DNA of 64,000 nt from Lyophyllum atratum (Eukaryota > Basidiomycota > Agaricomycetes > Agaricales > Lyophyllaceae): contig JACGCN010000005.1 in assembly GCA_014905825.1 (NCBI GenBank), positions 558,001 to 622,000 of the forward strand, given 5' to 3'. The notes below the pieces were generated by a model. It saw nothing but the letters and a program-made list of their open reading frames with translations, did not search any database and had not been told where the DNA came from. The position numbers and the translations under genes were made by a program. Below, piece after piece: positions 11,523 to 20,800 of the stretch. Each line of letters starts with the position of its first letter. Position 1 is the first letter of the stretch.

Positions 11523-14500
11523 TTATGTATGGATATCTACTTGAGTTATAAATTCATGCGCGTGATGGTCAACATAGCTGTTTATAAAATAAGCACGAAA
11601 GGCATCCAGTGCCTGCGAAAAATGAAAATCCTGGGGAAGGGAATGGGAACCGAAAACAGGAAGAAGATGAGCACCTCGAGCAATGGAATCCAGGTGAACG
11701 ACGGCAAGACTACGTCGGCCCCCTGCCTCGTATTCTGGCCTGACCATCCAGAGGCCTGTCTCAGCATCAGGGGAATCACCAACCAACACCAGCCAGTTAA
11801 CTAATGCACATGGGTAGTATATGCCTTCGAAGGAAAAAGAAAAGAAAAGGAGAACACGGCCAATGGTCATGCCAAGCATGCCCCGAGCATTTGAATCGGT
11901 TTCGACGAACACGGTGTCAAAACGCGGGTACGCACCACGCCAGCTTGGATTGGCACGGATGCGTTCCTGTCGCATCCCGCCCGCACCACAGATGTCGCTT
12001 GGTGAATAGAACCGGGCCACGGCTGAGTGATAAACAGCGATCCGCCCATGAAACTGGGGGCAATTCTCGAGCAAAACGTCGTGCGGGGCTACATGAGAGT
12101 CAGGGTGGATTTGTTCATGGAGAAAACGCCGTAGAGCTTCGGCGAATCGGGGTTGCTGGATGTGTCGTGCAAGATCCTCCATGTTCTTGGGATAGTTACG
12201 TTCTATAGTCGGTCAGACATCAGTTCATGGTCGTGGTGGCTAGACGGCTGTACCTGGAGTTGCAGCCAACTTAACTGATGACATCACCTTCGGTCCTGAA
12301 GCAGGCCCCAAGTCGTCATCATTGTGGAGCTCGTCATCATCCCGATCACTGAGCCTAGGCCCGGGTACGCCTCCCGCATCGAGGAAAGCAGCATATGACG
12401 ATGTTGACCCAGTCATCATGCCTTGAGAAGAAAAGATGCTCCGTGCAGCACCGAGCTTGTTAAGCCGACAAAGTGTGCGAAGCATCTGTATAAGCGCGTT
12501 GAATCGATTGGAGCGCCGCCATGGCTCCTTCACGGCTTGGATGTGTTTGGATTCCGTGATTGATGAGCATAGGCCATTGGGCGACCCAAATAACCGGATA
12601 GAGCGGGGATAATGGACCATGGCGTGTTGGCGGGGTAGGGAAATGTCGGCGTGTACTCCGGTTTGAATAAAGATAGAACGGTGGTGGTGAAAGCGAGCGA
12701 GGGATGCTTCAAGTTGTTTGATGTCTTGATTTGCGAGTGAGTTGCGGCGTGCGATGTAGCAGAAGTCGAGAAAAGCGGACATGGCCTGAACCATCTGCGG
12801 AGGTACGTGCCCAGTGATGGCCGCAAGATAGACCTGGATGACTATGTTTAAGACCGTGTAATGCTATGAAAGTGAGGAAGGAATACCTTCATTAGAGCTT
12901 TGGAATCATCTCCGGTCCATTGAGAGAAGTTTCGGCCATCTGGGAAACGGCGCAGACCAGGAAATGCAGGAACAGCGGAGATTCTAGAAAACCATCAGCT
13001 TCGGAGAAAACAAGGTACCGAATACACGTACCGCCGGTCTATATCCTGAATAATTCTATTTGCTGCCGTCTCTCCGTGTGTCTCGACAAGGTAATCACCA
13101 ACCCATGTTACTAGGTGGTCTTTGAACGTCCCTTTGATGATTTGATGTAGGAGGTCTGGGGACAGAAGTTCGTGAATGTCGGCCCGTGGGAAGTGGTAGG
13201 TGAAAGGCTGGATGAAACCATTGTCAACGAACCTTCGAATCAATTCAGGTCAGGAACGCATACCAGAATGTCACTTCGTATACCATAGTCAGACCAGAGC
13301 ACTCCTGGATCAAAACATGATATCATGAATTCAGTTTTCTTGTGTGAACGTCGGAGGGCTTCAGGGTTATCAAGGTTGTTCGGGTGTGCATCGCATCTAT
13401 GAACACGTTAGCCAGATGTGCCTTGGCAGATCTCGAGAACAGGACTCACTTTGGGCACCAATCCTGGACAATGCCTGCCAGCCAAACTTGTTCTGGGTAG
13501 TCTGCGATGTACGGACCAAGCCCATAGATGGCGCGGCGATAATGACCATCAGGGCAGCGTACAACCTCAGGTGTTGTCATACCTACCTTAAGGGGTTCGA
13601 AAACAAGAGCCAAGCAAGCATGGTACAGCTGACGAGTAAAACCGTTGGTAGAGCACGGAGTTCTGCTCTGCTGAGCTCACTATGACGTTGTGTCAGCGTA
13701 ATGGAATGTTCTCGCATGGCATATTAGGCTCACCTTTTGGAATTGGAAGGAAGGCGACGGGAAGAACAGCATTACCCCGAGCACGACGTGCAATGTTTGT
13801 CAAACCACCGGGAGATATGTAAAGTGGATGGTATTGCTGATGCCCCGTAGCTACCGACACTGTGGTTTTGTCACTCCCAGCAATGATCGGAACGAACATC
13901 GCTCCGTGGGTATCAGGTAATTTTGATATCTCGTCCTATTGACGGAGATGATCAGTTAGAAAAAAATGCTGGGAAGGAACTCACACGCACACATTGTTTC
14001 CAAGTCCAACTAGCAGACATGAGTGTTGACCAGATTCGTTCGCCTTTCAGATTGAATTGTTGATATGGTCCATAGTGAATCGAGCCGTCGAAATCGGCCG
14101 TCGCAAGTTGCTGATGTGTCACCTCACGCGAATTGCGCGTGCAAAGCTCGTACTCTTTGGTCATCCACCGAGGTGGATTGTGTTCTGGGATAGGGCCCTG
14201 ATACCGAACTTTGAGCGTCTTCCAAGGGGCTTCTCCGTGCTGAATTTTGTCGATGGTTCGGTACATTTCCTCGGTGTTCTTCCATGGGACAGTTCCGCCT
14301 AGCGGGAGGACACTAGCAAGCCAGATGTCGAGAGCAGTATTGATATTTGCTTCGGAGTCTTGCAACTGGACGAAATGGAAGTTGGCGAAATCGAAGGCGG
14401 TGCGGTCCTGGAATGGCTCCCAGCCTTGAATCACTGGTTTTGGTGGTTGGGCGGAGTGCGGAGGAAGGAATTCGCCGTTGGCATCGCATGGTTTGCCTGA

Positions 14501-14723
14501 AGATAAGCTTTAGTGGCACGGAGGTGGATATGTAATAGAGACGCCTACCGGTGATCCATGGATGTCGGATATATGTGAACTGTTCACCTGCGTCTTCATC
14601 TCCGTCGTCTGTTGGAGGTTGGGACAGTTCACGATGCATGCTGTTGACGTGCTGGGTCCGTCCGCTATGACTTCGGAATTTGCGGAGGCATTGCGGGCAA
14701 GAAATTGAACCAGACGATGTCAT
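11523..14723 (-). CDS. Plavaka-type DNA transposase
   Basis: Nine or so exons (about 940 residues) read in frame from ATG at 14723 to the stop at 11523. The N-terminus carries a C2H2 zinc finger (CPQCLRKFRSHSGRTQHVNSMH). Next come WEPFQDRTAFDFANFHFVQL, DEISKLPDTHGAMFVPIIAG, the block TGHQQYHPLYISPGGL, CPDGHYRRAIYGLGPYIADY, PEQVWLAGIVQDWCPKCDAH, PFTYHFPRADIHELLSPDLL, ITGHVPPQMVQAMSAFLDF, and the C-terminal FYSPSDICGAGGM and FEGIYYPCALVNWL. These are the conserved blocks I associate with the fungal Plavaka transposases. Every junction inspected has GT...AG ends, which argues for a young, possibly active copy. It is divergent from the DUF6532 gene, with only about 158 bp between the start codons. 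Terminal inverted repeats were not found by eye. Confidence 0.82.
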
Positions 14724-14881
14724 CGTGATTCTCGATGATACGGGAGCAGGGAGATTCGGGACTTGGCAAAAAAACGGAACTGTTCTCACGTGAGGGAAAA
14801 AGCCACCCAAAACCTTATTTGCACTAGGGTCAGAGACCACACAACAAGAGGCCGCGCCTTACGATGGTCGAAACCTAACCC
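14724..14881. promoter_or_regulatory. shared bidirectional promoter, Plavaka / DUF6532
   Basis: The 158 bp between two divergent start codons must hold both promoters and both 5' leaders. It contains CACGTGAG near 14787, an E-box-like hexamer. No classical TATA box stands out in either direction. Confidence 0.5.
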
Positions 14882-17800
14882 ATGGCACCAAGAAAACCTC
14901 CTAAAAATCGAAACCCGGTCGCACCGCCAACAAATGACCCTGCTGGCGAGGACATTCCCCCCGAGGAAGGACCCAAGAAGCGTTCTCGGGCCAATACTAG
15001 AAGCAGTGAAACGGTGGATCAGCCGAAGACGAAAAGAGGGCGAAAGGTGACGTTGACTCACGGTATTGGGATACAACGCTGATGTCAAGCAAAATCAGAA
15101 TCAGCTATACCCGGAAGATGCTGTCGAAGATCCTGATGGAGACGCCGTGGACGACCCTGACACGGATTTTGTTGAGAACCCTCAGACCGTAAACCAAAAA
15201 AAGGTACGTAAATTTATTTAACTTATTCTCCAGCCGCATATTCATGCACATGTAGGCTGTTGAGGCCCGAGCGCCGCTTCCAGAACGTGTAAATAGAGTC
15301 CAAAATCCCGGGCTCGTTGATCAGAAAACAGGACGAAGGACGTCTGCTCAGGTTATCAAGGAAGATAAGAAACGAGATGCCCTGGAGCAAGAGATTGCAA
15401 GGCTGAAAGCAGAAAAGATGGAACTCCTGGCTCAGATGGAAATCAACCAGCAACGTGAGGAAGAGGAAGAGAAAAAAATGCTCGTCACAAACCTCGCCGA
15501 AGCCAGAGCAGCGCTTTGTGGTGATTCCGAGGTCGAGCCTGGTGAGGTGGGCGAGCACGACGAAGGGAGTGGCAGGGCGAGAAAGAAAGGACAGACTGTA
15601 TGACAAAGTTCAGACTTTTGTGAATTGCTGAACGGGACACTTACATGTTCACTTAGCGACGGAAGAAACCTGAGCGAGGGGAGACTCGAGGCGCCGTTGA
15701 GGTGTTGAAAGTCGAGATGAAAAATCAACAGAAAGCCCAGAGTAGCGTCAACCTGAGGTAGGCTTCGTTGACACGGGACACGGCCGATTTGGCGGGGACC
15801 GCTTAGTCAGGCGTGTCCTGGGACACGGCGGCGGTTCCGAAGATCACATGACCACCACCTGACGCGTCGCGTCCCCAGAAACCGCGTCTCACCGCCCGGC
15901 GCCGTGACTGTGACCGGAGGGAAAGGGGCGAGGGGATCGTGTGCATTCGTTCGTGTCGTAGCCTAACCCTAGTGTAACATATAGAATATATTTATCCTCT
16001 CCTTAAGGTCCTCTGAAGGTCCTCCGACTTGCTCTGCTGGCTTGACAAGAATGGCTGCTGTTCCGAACAACAGCTCGATCGTACACCGTAGACGTTAGCG
16101 AGCACACACAAAATATATTTCGCTGGGAACATTTCTGGCATTTGAAACCTTGCCGTTCCGCACTGCTCGTCGACGGTCATCTGCGCGCGGACCAACCAAC
16201 CCGCCATCTTGACTGCTGACCTATACCGGGGACATATTTTCATATACTCTACATTGTCGCGCAAATGGCCTCCGTGTCTGAAGACCCCTCAGTCCCGGAA
16301 GACATCACCGTGAATGCGATCTTGAATGCAAAGGTTGAGACACTGAGATGGTGGATCACACGCGTTAACAACACGGCAAAGGCATGCGGCGAGAAGAAGA
16401 ATCCACTTACCAAGGTCGGGAATGCAGCGGCCCTAAAGGAGAAGCTTGCAGCATACTATGGGCTCAAGCTTGATGTTGCTATTGTCCCAGTAACCGAGAA
16501 AAAGAAGGAGAATACAGACTTGCTCGCGCCGGCAATCCGTGCAAGGCAGTGGGGGCATCTTCGAGAGCTTGGCAAAGAGTGGAGTGCATGTGCTTCGAGG
16601 AACGAGAACTTCCAACTTTGTGAGCAAGGTGAGTCTGTTACGGCACAATGCAGATAAGTACGAGATACTCACCTTGTTCGGTTTTGGCTTGTATAAGATG
16701 TGGGATTAGGCGCGTCATTCATAAATCATGACTTGCAGCATGATATCCAAGAGCTACTGAAAGAGATCCGAGTCATTCGGGGTGGCAGCAGATCTGCTCG
16801 TCCACCTGCTGACAATTCGGCGGAGACTATCTGTGCATGGGTGGCGGCAGGAAGGGAGGGTGATGTCGAGGCGCTCTCTCACCTTTTCCAGCTCCAGAGC
16901 TCAATTGGCAGCACACCGTTGAAAGCTGACCCCGTTCCTCTGAATGAGGTGTCCAAGCGTCCTGAGGTATGTTGATTGGTATTTAACAGACCAATGTGCT
17001 CACGATCCTGACAGGTCTACCTGGCGTCGTCGTCGTTCTTGGCCTGTGATGTACCTGGGCAGACACTCGACTCCTCGCCGTTGTTTGCAAACCCAGCCAC
17101 GGTCGCTTTCCGAGCACAAGCACCAGCTCTTTTGAATTCTCGAGAGGCTGCGTTCTCCTCTGTCCAGGTCCTTGATCAAACGGCGCCTATCCCGACGCCA
17201 CTATCACTATCGCATATTCCAACCCAACAATCGCGTATTCCAACTCTACCATCACCGTTTGCAGTCCCTCGAAAGGTTGCGGTGCCAGTCCAGAATGCCC
17301 TTCAAGTTGCTACCGAAATCCTGTTATCGCGATCAGTAATCCCAGATCAGCCGAATCGGACATGTGATGGTGATATCCTTGCTGCGTGCTTGGCAAGAAT
17401 GAAGGCGTTGGAACAAGCAAATGGCTTGGAGGAGGTCATCAGCCAGGTAGAACGTGGAGAAGTCGCAAAGATGCGGGAGGAGTTTGGTCCAGAAGCTCGA
17501 AACAAGGGTGGGAAACCACAATGGCGGACACTCAAGGGCACGATCAACAAACGGGAGCGTATCTACAAGCAGCTCATTACAGAGTTCAGAGGTGACAAGG
17601 AAAGGTTCTTTACATTCTTTACCTTCGAGCAGGAGCCCCAGAAAGGAAAACGGAAGATCGACGAGGGTCACCGGCAACTGAGGTCGTCGAACAAGGTTGC
17701 AGAGGCAATCCCGCATCGTGATAAGGACTTGAAGGAAGAGAAAGAATCAACTGAATACTGGGATGCATCTGGTCGCTTTTCGCAACATCTATGGGACACG

Positions 17801-20800
17801 AAGTGGACAGGACTCAATAACTGGGAGATCTGGCGAGCACTTGCGAAGGAACAATACTAATAACAGGACTATTACGGACACTATAGTGTATCAGCAGATA
17901 ATTTACAGTACTCGACAATATATTGGAATCCTTCATTAATTAGAGAGGCGAGCACGTTTTGCATCATTGCGGTCGTACTCATCCATAAACTCATGATTGT
18001 CGTTTGGGGAATAGAAGTATCGAAACATGGTTATGGCCTCAACTTGTGACCAGCCACCCCATGCCGCAACCATATCAACCGTCCAGCCCTTGTTTTTGAT
18101 TCGATGTTGACAGCCACCGCGCCGGAAAGAATGGGTGCCGTAGAGTGCCCATGTAAGGTAACCGAGATTCTGGAGATCCTTCGAAAGCGCTCGGCTGAGG
18201 ATTCTGCTAGTCTGTAGGAGGAAATCAGATGATGTGGAAATGCGGGGTGTCGAACACGTACCACAGCTGCAGACTGCATGACAGCACCTGCAGCACTAAC
18301 TCGCAAGAACAGAGGGCCGGATAGCATGACGGTCTCGCCATATAGCACCGCTAGCCGGATCATTGTGCGAACAGGGCATATCTTCGTGTCGAAGTCGTTT
18401 GCATGCAGTTTCCACGTGTGCAGAACACCTGTCTGCGCCGTCTTCCGGGTTTCAAGAGACACGCATAGATATGAACCTAGAAAGGAAGGTATGACAATAT
18501 TTATAAGTTGACGGATATCGACTCACGTTCGCCGGGGATAATCTCAATGCTTTCGAACTTAAGGTTAATGACTTCGTCAATGCGTAGGAACATGAGCCAG
18601 CCTAGTAAATAAGCTGTCTGCAGGAAAATCAGTCTCTAAAGAATTGACAATATGGAGAACATACATAGCGAACGACACCCCAGCGTTGCTCCATGATTGA
18701 TTTCCCGTGAGGCGCCATGCATTCGTCATGGAGGCGGTGCATGTCATCCAACGTCAGAGCACGAGCTGACTGGGAGACCTCGCCGGATTTCGCCTTTGTT
18801 TTCTCGAGGCCGACCATGAACGTTGATACGACTCGAGATCTTGTCGGAAGCCCGGAGCTGTACATATAAGAACATTATCCAGTAGAAATATCCTACAAAC
18901 ATACCAGACACCCGTCTTCGACTCATTCCGCCATTCACTAACACTCTCGTCCGGTCGTATGGTCTTGTACCAAAATGTAAGGGCGGCGCGTGTAGAAATC
19001 GCTGTAGAAAACTGTGCAAAGGGAACGTTACAAGAGTGAAGTTATATATTTGCAAGGAGGTGCACCTTGCGCCCTTCAAATCCTGCTTCCTTGCTTCCAC
19101 ACTTCTGCGTAATGAAGTCGCGAATGTCATGCGGGGTCCTCCAATCGACACGAAGCGGATCCCAATTTGGGTCACGCCGTTTGCAGAATGTAATGAAATG
19201 CTTCGTGATCCTGAGGAAGGTATATGAGCACTGCGCAACACCATCGAAGTGTCTGAACAAACCGAATATGGCCATCGCGAGTTCCTTTCGTAATATGTGC
19301 CTGGGCGATGCGTGCCGCATACTCGGAGATTTCATCTTGCACGACATCTTCAGGAAAGTCATTTAAGGCATGATCGACCAACTCATCAAGATTTTCCTTG
19401 TCAACGGGGCAATCTTCCATGTCCAGCTTGACCGCTTCATCATCAGTGAGCTGGCAAACATGTGTCAAAATCTGATACCAGCACAACATGACGTGGTATG
19501 TAATCACACTGGATAGCTCAGAGTCATTATCCTCAGGAAAGGAGCTGTGCACAGTCATTGAGAGTACCGCGTACTTGTGGAGGCCAGAAAGAGGAGGAAG
19601 CGAAGGGGGAGGAAGCGCAGTGATGTGTCACGCGTGGCCTGCAGAAGATGTAGCCAAACAACTACATATATTGACACAAGGCTCACAGCACGCAGGTTGC
19701 TAGCAGACGCGACAGCACTGGACGTAGAGAATAGTAGGTGTCGGATGGACATGAGCTGGTATCACCGAGGCTTGTTCTCAGGTGCGTGGTGTGGTGACGT
19801 GGAGTTGCGCGAAGGTGATCGAGGGTTGTCCATAGTCCAGATGACCATGTTGGCCGAACGGACCGATCGAAGAGAAGGACAAGAGTTAAACAAACGAACG
19901 ATGTAAGCAAATGAAAAGAATGCAATGATTGAATGAAAAGAAATTAAAGTAATCGAACGAAGGGAGGGAAAGTGATTGAACAAAGAAAATAAAAGTAACC
20001 GAACGAAGGGAAGGAAAGTGATTGAACAAACAAAATAAAAGTAACCGAACAAAGAGAAGTAATCGAACGAAGGGAAGGAAAGTGATTGAACAAAGAAAAT
20101 AAAAGTAACCGAACGAAGAGAATGAACATAATAAATAAAGAGAACAGAAGTAAGCAAAGAAAACAAAAGTGACCGAACGAAGAAAAGAGAAATGTGCGCG
20201 GGCGGATGCAGGTGTTCGCTGCACCCCAACGCCGGGCCAACAATGTTCCCGAGGCTGACCACGATGACTTCTCCCGCCGCTCAAAATTTCATCGTCTCTC
20301 GCACGAGCACCACAGTTTAAAGCCCTATGCAAAAGCTATTACACGGCGACGCGATAATCATGGTAACAAGAATCTCACGGGCGGGATGGCAGAATTGGCA
20401 TTGACTGGAAAAGCCCAGATCAATGTGGAAGACGTTGAGAGTGTGCGGGCTGTGGTGGTCGGGCTGTGGCGGTCGGCAAGACGCGACGCCCGCGAACAAT
20501 GACAAAATCCTGCGAGGCAAAATTGATGTGGGCTGGGGGGCGTGAAAAATGAGCTGCAGACTATTCTCGATGGTTTAGCAACATACCTGTAGTCTGGTTC
20601 CACTATCAATCATCCTGATTGCAGTTTTCATGCCATCCTCAGCCCTGAAAGCGACGAAGTTCCCCCTGTGCATATATGTGGGTCAGGCATTGCCATTCCC
20701 AGGCAAACATCTTCCTACGCCAGCGGGGCCGCACCATACAGGGCTACCCAGGCATGACGTCGGGTTCGAGGAAAGGCGGCTGAGGGACATCGGCTGCGGT

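Noticed and set aside
19762..20332. Phe/Tyr/Ser-rich minus-strand frames
   Set aside because: Direct translation of the purine-rich minisatellite in all three phases.
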